Source: Brachionus plicatilis (Eukaryota > Rotifera > Eurotatoria > Ploima > Brachionidae). Taken from it: a stretch of 64,000 nucleotides of DNA. A program made the position numbers and the translations under genes. This document shows, in pieces, positions 32,715 through 43,540 of this stretch. The notes beneath the pieces were generated by a model, which was not told where the DNA came from, did no database searches, and saw nothing but the letters and a program-made list of their open reading frames with translations. The first letter of the stretch is position 1. Every line of letters starts with the position of its first letter. The stretch covers positions 791,716-855,715 of the forward strand of contig QEOQ01000214.1 in NCBI GenBank assembly GCA_010279815.1, given 5' to 3'.

Positions 32715-33160
32715 TTTAAAAGGGGGGTCTAGTCGCAAAATTTTGAGTAAAATCTCATAGCAATCAAAAGTCGGTAAAATAATATAAAACTGCAAGCTTT
32801 TGTTTTAATTAAAAATTTAACTAAAAATATTAAACATTTAATTTTCTTACATTTTCATAAAATTCTAAATTCCTTTAAAAAATGGAAATATTAGAAGCTT
32901 TGTTGTTATTAAAACTGAAGCATCGATTAAAAGTAGGAAAAAAAAGAAAGTCTCATATTTCTGAGTCGAGTCTTTGGTAATTATATTTAGTTTATACATA
33001 TGATACACAAGTCTTTTGAAATAAACTTATTTTTAAATCGATTTCTTTAAAATTGTCAAGTAGCTTACTCTTTTTCTTGTTTATTCAAGTGTTTTAGAAG
33101 CTTAAAACTCTATTTAATTGCTTTCTTTTAAAAGGCTTAAAATTTTATGAGCTAAACAAT

Positions 33161-33695
33161 ATGGGCACCTTTGCAAGTAATTAAATCTTATTCTTTAAAA
33201 ATACAATTTGATAAGTTTTTTATGAAATTCATTTTTTATTATTATTTTTTTTTAATCTCATAAGAAATTAAAAATTTAATTTAATTTCAACAAAAATTTG
33301 CTAAATTAGATAATATTTATTTTATAGCTACATTTCAAGACAAAATTAATTTAATTGAAGGAAACAAGGTGAATTAGCTAAAATAAAAGGGTGAGTGAAA
33401 ATTAAAATTCTTTTGAAATTTGATAAAAACACATTCAAATTAAAATTCTTTTGAAATTTAATTCGAATGTGTTTTTATCACTTTTTCATTTTATATCGTC
33501 AATAAAATTTTCTTTATTCTATTACTTTAGTTTAGGTCCCTCCGACAAAAGATTCTTCAAAATCAAAACTTTACAATTCCGATACCAGATTCAAAAGATG
33601 TGTCTAAAAGAAATCCTTTTTTTAAATTTACCTTTACTAAAGTCATTAAAATCAAGGGCTATTTGCCGAAAAAAAGTATTCGGTTTGTCTTTTAA
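33161..33695 (+). CDS. Putative three-exon small protein, 73 residues
   Basis: Exons 33161-33176, 33328-33368 and 33531-33695 join in frame (222 nt). The product starts MGTFATTFQDKINLIEGNK, then FRSLRQKILQNQNFTIPIPD, SKDVSKRNPFFKFTFTKVIK, and ends KGYLPKKSIRFVF. Junctions are GT..AG. A donor-like GTATTC near the end could add exons. The second intron contains a 58-bp hairpin (33421-33479). Basic composition. I recognise no family; coding status rests on frame continuity and composition only. Confidence 0.4.
33421..33479. repeat. Short perfect hairpin with direct repeats
   Basis: GATAAAAACACATTC at one end mirrors GAATGTGTTTTTATC at the other. The sequence AAATTAAAATTCTTTTGAAA occurs just outside and again inside. 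It lies in the second intron of the putative 33.2-kb gene. Confidence 0.75.
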
Positions 33696-35160
33696 AAAAC
33701 CCATTTCCTTCAAAAATTTTATCAAATTTTGTGAATATTTTTATTAATTTTAGCCAAAACAAAATTTTGATAAAATAAGAACAAAAATATTTCGTTTACC
33801 ATTAAAAAAACCTTCTTTGATTGTGTAAACACGATTGTTACACTGATTTAATTACCAATTTCATTTAATGATTTTAACTTTTCCTCAATATTTAAAAAAA
33901 TTTATTTATAATAAAAGATTTTTTTCTAATTTGCTTCTTTGGCACTAAAAGTTTCACTGATTTATTAAATTAAAGAAAAAAATTATTCTGCATTTAAAAT
34001 TTTAAGTTTTTTCTTGTTGTCTGGCTTTTGATGAATTATGGTTTAAGGTTCAAATACTTAACTTCTTTATTTCATAGATAAAAAACCTAAGATAGATTTA
34101 ATTTAAAAATGATTTCAGAGCCATTGGCCATCTTTCCTAAAAAGCTTTAGGCCTAATCTCAGTGTCTTAGTAATCATTTTGGTTTGAATCGAGTTAATTA
34201 TTTTTCTAGCACTAGAAATTTTTTAAAGCTTTTCATTCAGAAATTTTAATTGAAGCAAAGAGAAATTACAAAATAATTACAAAAATTTATAATAAATTAG
34301 TAAATTAAAATCAAATAAAACTTTTTGGGAAAATAAAGAAAAATAAAACATCGCTAAGTAGTTTTTGTGATTGAATCAGAAAAATATTGTTAATGAAATA
34401 ATCGCCTAAAGCTAATCTTTAGCATCGTAATTTAATTTTTCAAATGAAAAAAAAAAGTTGAAAACCTTTAAAATTGTATCAATCTAATTTTATGTTATTT
34501 AATTTATTTTTCAATTTTAAGTTTTATTTTGCTCCATTATAATGTGTATTTGAAAAGGAAAGAAATTTTTTTATTTAAGAGAACAATGACTTTATTGTTT
34601 AAATAAAAGAGGTAATTTCTTTTTTTTTAAATAACTTAAAAATTAAAAAAATTAAAGAAATTATAATAAAAATACTGAGATAAAAATACTGTTGAGAAGA
34701 ATTTTTTTTTAATTTAAGTGACCATCTTAGGCTCTCTGAAAAGTCAAAAACTTTTTTGATATTAGTTTCTAAGCTTTTTCTCTAAGAACTTTCAGTCATT
34801 TGTTTTTAAGTTGCTTGGAATTGACTAATCTGCCATCTATACATGAAAATAAATTAATTATAAAATAAATTAATTTTTTCATTTTTTAGTATTACCAAAT
34901 TTTCAAAATTTTTGGTAACTAGACCGAAATCTGGTAAATTGTAGTGTTTTTTAATTTCCCAATTTTCGCAATTTAAAATGACCAGAAAATATTTAAAATA
35001 TGCTTAAAATTGAGCATTTGACTAAAAAGTTATTTAAAATTTTTTGAATTGAAACAAAATTCGCCAAAATTTTGGTAAATTCAAAATATCAGAATTATTT
35101 AGCCCTCAAAAAAAATATTTTTTAAAATTATTTAATTATAGTAATTTACGAATTCAGCGG
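33696..35160. other. AT-rich stretch with one exon-like patch
   Basis: No gene called. A minus-strand patch near 34210-34125 reads KIINSIQTKMITKTLRLGLK then LFRKDGQWL-stop and looks coding-like. It has no partner exons that I could find. Near 34890-35090 GGTAAATT-type motifs recur without clear ends. Confidence 0.35.
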
Positions 35161-36506
35161 AAAGGAGACCGTAACATTTCAATGTTAATTCTGCCCCCAA
35201 TTTCCTCAAAAAATTCAGAATTACTTAAAAAATTTTTTTTTGATTTCCAAAAAAGGTATAAAAAATTAGCGGAATGGGGGGTTTTCGAAAAAAAAATTTT
35301 TTCCTTCATTTCTTTTAATATATGATAAAAAATTGACTCTTTAAAAAAAAAATTTTAAAAAAATTGTTTTTGTTTATATTTTTGTCAAAAAAAAACAATT
35401 TTTTTAAATTGTTTTTTTTTTAATTAATATATATACATTAACAGTCGCAACAGCTTTACATGTGCTCTGCAAATTGCTTTTGTGGAAGGAACCATGATTA
35501 TGGCGGTGAAATGATAAGTTTTGTTAAACAAGGGTTGGAAACTTCAATTTCATTTAAAAAGCATCAATGAAATAGATGTAAAAAAAGCTTATTGAAGTGA
35601 AGACACAGTTTTTAACTCAAAATATAAATCCACATTTTTTAATAGTAAACAATAGTTTAATATAGAAATATGTGGCAATGAATTGGAAAATGAAATATAA
35701 ATAAATGGTTACAATTATGTTTAGCTATTTTATACTATTTTTTAAGTTAATCATTATCTTGGGGTGTCTATTTCAAGAAGATTGTATTTATTTGATGATT
35801 TAAGCCCTCTTTCTTATAAAACAACAAATCCAATTCTAAAAATTACTAGTGCATTCTATCTTAGTAAAAATTGAATTTTCAAATTGTAAATAATTAATTT
35901 TTTTAATTATAAAATAAACATTGTATTTGAATAAAATATATAAATTAAATAAAAAGATGATGTTTTATCATTGTGTGGTAATTTTTATTTAAAAAAATTT
36001 GCGAACAGCATGTTTTAAAGAACTTTTGGGACCCAAAATGAAAGGGTTCCCATATTTTGTTTTTGAAGCCAATAGGCTTATTTAAAAGCTGATAAAATTC
36101 TCTTCAAAATGAGCCTCAATTTGTCCTCTTCCATACCGAAAAGTTGTTGACTGCACATATGGTAAAATTTACTTTTTTCGTCTTTGGCTTTGGGCACAGA
36201 TTGTCCAATTTTTATCATTTATATTAAAGTCAGTTATAGGCTCATTTCATAGAGAATTTAATTCTGTTAAAGATAAAAAAAAAAAGAATTTTGTTGCATG
36301 CTCCATAGCCCAAAAAAATAACATGTTTAAGACTAACTTTCTTAAACTTTGGGATCCCAAATGAAAGTGTTCCCATATTTTGTTTTTGAAGCCAATAGGC
36401 TTGTTTAAAAGCTGATTAAATTCTCTACAAAATGAGCCACAATTTTTCCTCTTCCATAACAGAAAGTATGGGGGCGAAAGATTACTTAAGTCTTACTTTC
36501 TTCTTT
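35161..36506. mobile_element. 1346-bp duplicated element, copy A
   Basis: Identical in length and nearly in sequence to 56135-57480. Ends form an imperfect inverted repeat: AAAGGAGACCGTAA versus AAAGAAGAAAGTAA (reverse complement of the right). No target duplication is visible: flanks are AGCGG and GGTGA. Inside, about 122 bp (GGGACCC..TTCCCATATTTTGTTTTTGA, GAAGCCAATAGGCTT) is repeated at 36021 and 36345. One frame reads HYLGVSISRRLYLFDDLSPL then SYKTTNPILKITSAF, with stops nearby. No transposase is recognised. Non-autonomous; class open. Confidence 0.8.
36021..36466 (+). repeat. Internal direct repeat of the 1346-bp element
   Basis: Units 36021-36142 and 36345-36466 share the phrases CCCATATTTTGTTTTTGAAG, CCAATAGGCTT and TAAAAGCTGAT. 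They differ by scattered substitutions and sit 324 bp apart. Same arrangement in copy B (from about 56995 and 57319). Confidence 0.8.
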
Positions 36507-37200
36507 GGTGATTTTTGAGGGTAACCGTATTAAAAAAAATATGTGTAAAATATTTTTCATTTATCATCTTATTTTTGTTTAATTTTTAAGATTTATTTAT
36601 GAATATGTTGACAACTCGGACAAGATGGATCACATTAATAAGATGGATCACATTAATTACTTTGAGTTGCTCAGATAGTATTTGATTGTGGGCTTAACAA
36701 ATTTCAATTGAAAATAATTATTTTATCTCGAATCTATTCAAAAAATCAAGAAATATATGAAGTGCTAATTTTGCTTAAAAAAGAATAAAGCTAGGTGAAT
36801 GATAGCTTAGATAGAACTTGGCCTTTGAAGCCAACTGCGCAAAGTAATATTAATATTCCAGGTGCTCAAAAAAATAGTAATGAAAAATTACTTGATTCTA
36901 AACTAGAAACGTTAAATGATAAACTTCAAAGCCTCAGTATTCTTTTAAATCAAGTTAAAGCTATTTCTTTAATTAAGGAGAAATTATCATATGAAAGTTT
37001 TAGTTTCCAATGAATCAAACACCAAAGTTGAGGAGGTACTCGTGAATGGAAATAATGACTTGATGTGCGATATTTGTTTTGGAATTGGAGTGGATAAAAG
37101 TGTAAAGGCGATGTGGTTTACGGCTTCAAAGTACATAAAAAAATTAACATTTTATGAAATTAGTTTTAAATTTACTAAATTTTACTTTCTGACATAAAAT
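36507..37200 (+). pseudogene. Two overlapping decayed ORFs, coiled-coil then Cys motif
   Basis: 36795-37013 reads MNDSLDRTWPLKPTAQSNIN, then a heptad-like region SKLETLNDKLQSLSILLNQV. The frame switches near 36995 to KVLVSNESNTKVEEVLVNGN, LMCDICFGIGVDKSVKAMWF. The coding texture crosses the frame switch, so this looks like one old ORF with a frameshift. A coiled coil followed by a Cys motif would suit a retroelement ORF1, but no family is recognised. An 18-bp unit AAGATGGATCACATTAAT is duplicated in tandem at about 36623-36658. Confidence 0.4.
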
Positions 37201-37419
37201 TAATAAATTATTCAGTGTTCTAAAATACAAAAAAAATATTTATTTTTAATTGTTTGTAATTTGTTTGTAAGTTATTAAATAAATTTTAAATCCCAAAAAA
37301 AAGATCACAAAAATAGCTCACGAAATTGGTGAGTTGAGCTAACGAAAATAGAAAAATTAGTCAAGTTCACATATTTACGTGAGCGCAGCTCACATATCAA
37401 TTAAGGACCCATACTTTTT

Positions 37420-37545
37420 GCCTAAATACACTACGGCTGTGTATCGTGCTCTGTAGGACTTCCACAAGGGGTCAGTAATCAGTCCAATTCTTTTTAGCAT
37501 TTTTATAAATGACATACCAAAAAGAATCTCTCGGAAGTAAAGTAC
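37420..37545 (+). pseudogene. Non-LTR RT motif-B fragment
   Basis: GSVISPILFSIFINDIPKRI is readable, preceded after a frameshift by VGLPQG. This is RT motif B with its following helix, close to SISPLLFSIFINDIPKRNK of the 27-kb copy. No other part of the element is adjacent. Confidence 0.7.
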
Positions 37546-38040
37546 CTATAATTTTTTTGCCAAAAGATGATTTCAAAAATAATAAAACACTCTATGCAAT
37601 AAAAAATGATTCAAAAAGTGAAACAATAAATTTTTTGTATTAATAAATAAAAAATTAAAAAACCTAATTAAAAAACAAAATTTTATTTTTATAATTTTAT
37701 TTTGAAAATTATAATATTTTTAAGAATCAATCCATTTTTTTAGCTGACTTTTCTGTTATTAGACATCTTTCTGCTTTTTTCCAGCATTCATCAAGCAATC
37801 GTCTCTTATATATAATAATCATAAAATGGTCTCTTGCTAATTAAAATTAAAAAAAAAAAAATTTTTTCAATTAAAATGAATAATAAATGAATTTAATTTT
37901 AAAATGTAGATATAAATGGAAAAAATTATTTGTAAATTAAAATTATGAATTTCAGTCACTAAAAATAATTGTTCAGTCTATTTTTATTTTTCAGTTTTAA
38001 AGAAAAAAAAACTTAACTTTTGTGAATTAAACTATTTCTT

Positions 38041-38125
38041 ATATTTATTATATTTCTATGTATAACATCGCCAAGTCTGGCGTAATTTTTATGAATAAAT
38101 TAAATTAAATTAAATTAAATTATAA
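38041..38125 (+). mobile_element. Non-LTR 3' end: hairpin and (AAATT)n tail
   Basis: CGCCA-AGTC-TGGCG (38069-38082) is followed by TAATTTTTATG and about six AAATT units (38093-38122). The form matches the 3' ends of the other LINEs in this window. Confidence 0.55.
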
Positions 38126-38454
38126 CGCAAGCTAATTAAAAAGAAGGCACTTTTAAAGGAGCTTTAAAAAATGACTTTTTATATCTATTTTTTTATTTAT
38201 ATCTTTTTAAATATCTAAAAAAATTAAAGGTACTTTACTAATATTTACATTAATTTAAAAAATATGACAGAAAATTACATTTAATTACATTAAATTGTGT
38301 AATTTTACGTAAATGATGTAAAAAAAAGTAATAAATTGTAATTTTTTTTTTTTAAAAATTGATTTATAAAATTCAACTGCTCACATTTACAATAAGCTTA
38401 CATTTTCTGACGTAAAATTACGTAAAATAATGTAATCCTACCCATTATACAGTT
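38126..38454. other. AT-rich stretch with TTACGTAAA motifs
   Basis: Near 38300-38440 TTTTACGTAAAT and ACGTAAAATTACGTAAAA recur, resembling the interior of the Tc1-type MITEs. No paired ends were found. Possible MITE remnant. Confidence 0.35.
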
Positions 38455-38635
38455 TAACTTTAGCCACTGTCCCTAGCGATTTCTTCTTTTTTCCAGAACT
38501 ATCAAATATTTGAACATTCCTTACCTCTAGCTATTTCAACATATCGTTTTGAATTTTCTTTCGACTTATTTATCTTTTTTTTTTATATTCTGAAGGAGCA
38601 TTAGCTCGGTACAGATAAACAAATAAATAAATAGA
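38455..38635 (+). mobile_element. 3' terminal fragment of the 27-kb LINE family
   Basis: TTCTTCTTTTTTCCAGAAC..ATCAAATATTTGAA followed by CTGAAGGAGCATTAGCTCGG matches 28668-28890. It ends with the same GAGC/GCTC hairpin (38596-38607) and (AAAT)n tail (38620-38634). A severely 5'-truncated insertion. Confidence 0.8.
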
Positions 38636-38717
38636 AATATCCGTTTTTGTTTAATAAAGAAAAAAACTAATAAATATATATTTTTTTTAATTGTAAAATA
38701 AAGGATAAATGGAATAT

Positions 38718-41700
38718 TTATTTTTGTCTATTTTTTGGAAAGCAATAACAAAATTTTCTTAAGTCCAAGATCAACCCAGGATTTGAACCAAATTTTGCGA
38801 CACACCAAGGCTGTTCTCCATACGAATCGATTCGACTTATGTCATTTCTTGACTTTATGCTGAACATGTCTGAAGAAAACTCAAAATCAGGATATTTACC
38901 TTGGTAAATAATTGTCTCATAGACTCCACTATTTGGCGACGTAATAAATGAAACTCTGTAAATATTACCTTTGGTTTGAATTAATTTATCTGCCGAAATC
39001 ATTCGTTTTAAACTTAGAATTTGACACAAATCTCTCGTATTATTTGTTATTTGATTTAATGTTTGAATAGCAAAATTGGTCACTCTAATCGACTCATCAG
39101 AAGTGCTGTTTTGAGGTTGCCAATTTTTGATGCAAGTACAAAAGTGGTCTCCAATTCCAATATCTTCACATGATCTAAATTTTGATATTTTGTCAAAGAG
39201 ACTTATCGACCTGTGTCGGTCATGACTTTTGGATCTTGGCAAACATGTTAAATCGCGTACAGTGTCATATATATCAAATGGTGATGTAAGTTTGTTCAGG
39301 TTTTCTTTGAAATTTTCAAATTTGAATTTGTTGTTGTTGATAAAATTTTCTGGCAAATAAACTGAAAAAAAAGGTAATCTTTCCTCAACATACCGTTGGG
39401 ATGATCTTTTTTGGTTGAATCTTAGCCCATGGTCTGAGTAAAGAAAAAAAATGGTATTTTCAAAAAGTTTTTCAGCTATTGCATTTTTTAAGAAACCAAG
39501 TACTTCCTCATCCAACCAATGAAGATGACTATTTGTGCCATGTGAATTTTTGACATAATGCATCACAGCAATGTTCGGCTGTTTTCGGTGATATAATCTT
39601 TTAAAATCTAAAAATAAGTCTAGTAATATTTTATGAAGTTTAGTATCTCCATTGCAATCGTCATTTGTCTTTTTTTGTCGACTTAAAGCTAATTGATAAT
39701 GTTTCGGATAGTGTTTAGCAGTGTGATATTTGAAGCCCCTCATTCTATAAGTAAATGCTCCATATGAAGGACAATCATCTAAATGAATAGATGTATAACC
39801 TTAAATTAACAAAATAGATGCTTAATTATTCTTTTAGTAGTGGACAGCTTTGTTTAAAAATCTTTTTTAACATGAAAAATCAAACTTTTATAATTTAAAA
39901 AAAAAATAATTTGATTTTAAATTTTGCTGCTCTAAATTAAAAAAAAATGTTGAAAGTTGAAAATTTTCTTTTTAATTTTTATTTATTTTTTCAAAATGGA
40001 GAATAAAAAACAGAAAAATCTCTAGACTTTATTGTGAAAAAATCCAAAAAAGATATCACCACTAAATAAATTCACTATTCCATTCAAACTTTAATTTATT
40101 TTTAATTTAAATAAGGATCATAGTAAACTATAGCCACAAAAATAGTAAATTATACCACTGATTTAATAACACAACCAAAAATTAAATTTTCAATCACACA
40201 TTAAATTTTTTTCCACTAATTTAGTTATATTTAAACCATATTTTGATTACAATAACCATAAAATAAAATGATAAGACTAATTAAATGTCTAAAAAGTATC
40301 CAAAAACCAATTTTTGCTGTATTATCGAAATGAAACAAAAAAAATCTTTTAATTTTTAGACAATTTTTATCGATATCGGTAGAAAACGATTTTTGTAAAA
40401 TTTATGTCCAAATTTTCTGGCTAAATTTATAGGAAGCCTATTTTTTGACTTAAAATTCTTAATCTAAAGCCCTCGAAAAAACGTGAAATCAAATTTTTTA
40501 ATTTTTAATAGTGAACAGACTTTGTACGTAAGTCAATAAGTCAAAGTCAAAGTCAAGTCAGGGACTTGACTTAAGATATTTTTTTAAAGTTAAGTCATTT
40601 GACTTCACTTGACTTAGAATGACTTTAATTTTTTTTGGAAAAGTCAATAAAAAACGGGCAACAAACATCCAATCCAAATTATGATTCTTTAAATTTTAAT
40701 GTTGTAATTATTAGAAAATTAATTAGAAGATTTTTTTATCAACTATAACTTTAAAAAAAATTTTCTTAAGTCAAGTCAAATCTTTGACTTCACCAAAAAA
40801 TGACTTTAATTTTTGACTTACGCACAAGTCTGATACTGGACATCAAAGGATTAAAAAATTATATTAAAATTTTCCAAAAATAAAAAATTATTAAAAATGT
40901 TTGTAAAATTTAAATCGCTTTTTAAGTAATTTCTCATGTTATTTGGTAAACATACAAAAATTTTTGTTTAAAAGCATAATATTCTTGATAGTCTTATGAT
41001 TAGACAACAAATTACCTTTTTTGTGTAAATCTTTCCAAATAAAAGGATATATCTCATCAACATATTTTCCGTTTGGATCATTTTTAAGGCCGCTTGGTAG
41101 TTCTTCTTCAGTTTTACCAGTATAAATTGGAATCAAAGCTTTTTTTAAGAAGAGAATTAGAAAAATTGTCGAAATTTATTTTTTGAATTAAAATTTTTAA
41201 TATTCTTTTTGAAATTTGTTCTGTTCCTTTTAACTTTTTTAATATCATTTTTAATAAAAATATTAATCTAATATTTTTCATAATTTTACAAAGCAGCATT
41301 TTTGATTTAATTCTAGTTTTTAAAATTTAAAATATGTCACCTGCTGGAGTTCCGTCACCTAAAATATTATAACCTCCAAGTACAAAAAAATTTTCGGTTT
41401 TGTTAATGAACTCAAATGTCTGTTTTAGTCCATTTACAAATGAAACCCTTGAAACTGAATCATAGCTTAACAAAATAACGTCGTAGGAAAAACATTCATT
41501 CTTGTCCACATCTATTTTTCTCTCTTCCTGTTTTTGAATATCTACATCCACAACCTGCACATACAAATTGTTAAAATATTCGCTATTATTTTTGGCTTTG
41601 TTGATCCCAACACATCTCACCTCAAAAACATCATCTGTAATTATGTTACCTTCTTCGAGATTCCTCAATTCGCCCACATGAATTCTAAAATCATCGATTC

Positions 41701-42031
41701 GGGAGATTTTTCTGTATTCGCAATTAATAGAGCTTATTTTTTGAGTAATTTCGTTATCCAAAGACCATGAATAAGTTTTGCGGTCTATTGAACCCCAATT
41801 TCGCTCAATTTGGCAAACAGGATTTGGTTTGAGATTTGTTTTCTCTATTCTATAGTTTAGTTCAGGAATTCTGCAAGTTTCATGATTTTGGTCGACTTTT
41901 TCAACTTTTTTCCGAAATTCGACAACAATTAAGGAATAAAATAAAGCTAAAAAAACTGCAAAACTTTAGTTTTAAAAAAAAAATAATTCATTTTAAAATT
42001 AATTTAGGAACCACTTTTTTGCTAGTTTCAT
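38718..42031 (-). CDS. DUF229 sulfatase-like type II membrane protein
   Basis: Four exons: 42031-42015, 41963-41341, 41138-41016, 39799-38718. They total 1845 nt, 614 residues. It starts MKLAKNFAVFLALFYSLIVV, a signal anchor, so the bulk faces the lumen or outside. Next comes VILLSYDSVSRVSF, equivalent to the D-S nucleophile/metal region of the alkaline phosphatase superfamily. Exon junctions reproduce the family: GTPAALIPIYTGKTEEELP, then GYTSIHLDDCPSYGAFTYRM. Further on are LYSDHGLRF (second metal site, DHG), RLPFFSVYLP and SPFDIYDTVRDL, plus a C-terminal Cys-containing lobe. This is the order of DUF229 (PF02995), a metazoan family expanded in nematodes, insects and rotifers with unknown substrate. 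Introns are 51, 202 and 1216 nt. The last holds a 317-bp hAT MITE. AATAAA overlaps the stop. Family certain, enzymatic role unproven. Confidence 0.9.
40516..40832. mobile_element. hAT MITE with AAGTC repeats (copy 3), intronic
   Basis: CAGACTTTGTACGTAAGTCAA at the left; the reverse complement of the right end is CAGACTTGTGCGTAAGTCAA. Flanks ATAGTGAA (40508-40515) and ATACTGGA (40833-40840) are an 8-bp TSD with two mismatches, so this is an older insertion. Interior shows AAGTCAAAGTCAAGTC clusters. It lies inside intron 3 of the DUF229 gene. Confidence 0.8.
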
Positions 42032-43540
42032 TCATTTTGGATTTAAGAACAATAAAATAGTACAAAAATTCAAGACCTTCGACTTTTTTCTTATTTTAAA
42101 TTTATTCTTTTATTTTTTTTTCTCTCTTCAATTTCCAATCTTATCATCCCTTTAAAAGCTGTTCTTCAATTCTATTCATTAAATAATTTATTCAATACCA
42201 TTTGAATTTAAAATCTCTTCAGGCAAATTTTTCATTTTTTTTCTGAATTTTTTATAAAAAATGGCTAATTTTCGTCAAATAATTAAAAAAAAATTAAAAA
42301 TCATACAAAAGAGAATTTTATTAAAACCTTTAGATCCATCTTTGTTCCAATAAAATTCTAAGTCGTATAATTTTTAATTAGGAAAAAAAGGAAAAAAAAT
42401 ATATTTTGTTTTTTATTTTACCAAATTTACGGATATTTACTTAAATTAATTTCAACTAAAAGATTTAAAATTGCTATTAAATTAGAAAAAAAAAGAATTT
42501 TTTGAAACAAAGATGGATCGAAAGGTTTTAAAAAATTTTAATTTAAAAATTTTTTTTTTAAATGTCGTATCCTGCATTGTAAATATCGAAAATGATTTAC
42601 TTAAAAAATGGTTAATTTCAATGATTAAATCAACTATACAGTTCAAGTTTAATACATTTATTTCATCCTTATACTTATACTAAATCATAACAACTTAAGC
42701 TGAATTTCTAGTACATTTACAGCAAATTTTATTGATATCGGTTTTTAGTTTGAATTCTTGTGGTAGTGTGCAAAACTGTTGAGTTTTTGAATAAACTAGA
42801 GTAAAAGGTGATACAAACTTTGTATATTATGAAACATTTTGCAGCACATGTTTTAAAAAAGAAGCGATTTCAGTTTTAATTTTTTTTACATTTTTCTAAA
42901 ATTCAAAAAGCTAAAATTTTTTTCTGTTTATTGTTCTTAAATTGAAATTGAGTTTCATAAGTACTATAAAAAATTGGCTTAACAATATTTTTTTTAAAAA
43001 AATATAAATTATCAATCAAAAAAGCTTACTTGTAATTTTTATAATTTTTTTAATTTTTCTAATCACCATTTTAAAAAAATTACTTAAATTCACTTGATTT
43101 ATATTTTTAATTTTTTGAAAAATATTTAAAGTCAGAATGATATAATTTTAAAACAAGCTTATCAAAACAAAATTCTTTTTAAACAAAATTCTTTTAGTTA
43201 ATATATAATTTTTAAAAAAATTGCTAATGGTCGTCTTGTTATCTTTAAAAATAGTTCTCATACGCCTGAATTTTTTCCTCAATGTACACAAATAAATTTT
43301 TGAATATTTTATATTGTAAACCAAATATTTTTTTTTAATTTGAATTATTTCTAACTTGAAATTTTCTAGTTTACTGGATGATTGATTAATTCAATATCCA
43401 AAAATAATTTAAAACTATCTACCTAAATATCATATTTTGTCATTAAAACTTTTTCATATTGAGTTTAAGGTGATAAATTTAACAAGTTATTTAGTTTAAT
43501 CGACAACTATTTAAATTTTAGAAAATATTAAACCAGAAAT
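42032..43540. other. Intergenic between DUF229 and RAD51C
   Basis: Holds the DUF229 promoter side and the end of RAD51C. An inverted repeat pairs AAAACCTTTAGATCCATCTTTGTT near 42325 with AACAAAGATGGATCGAAAGGTTTT near 42507. No terminal duplication found, so I leave it as a possible foldback remnant. The rest is AT-rich with no gene seen. Confidence 0.5.
42313..42535. repeat. Inverted repeat, possible foldback remnant
   Basis: Arms of about 36 bp with few mismatches around a ~135-bp AT-rich centre. Confidence 0.6.

Noticed and set aside
37379..37393. Hairpin GTGAGC-GCA-GCTCAC as a regulatory element
   Set aside because: A 6-bp stem alone in a retroelement-rich stretch. No partner or gene context supports a function.
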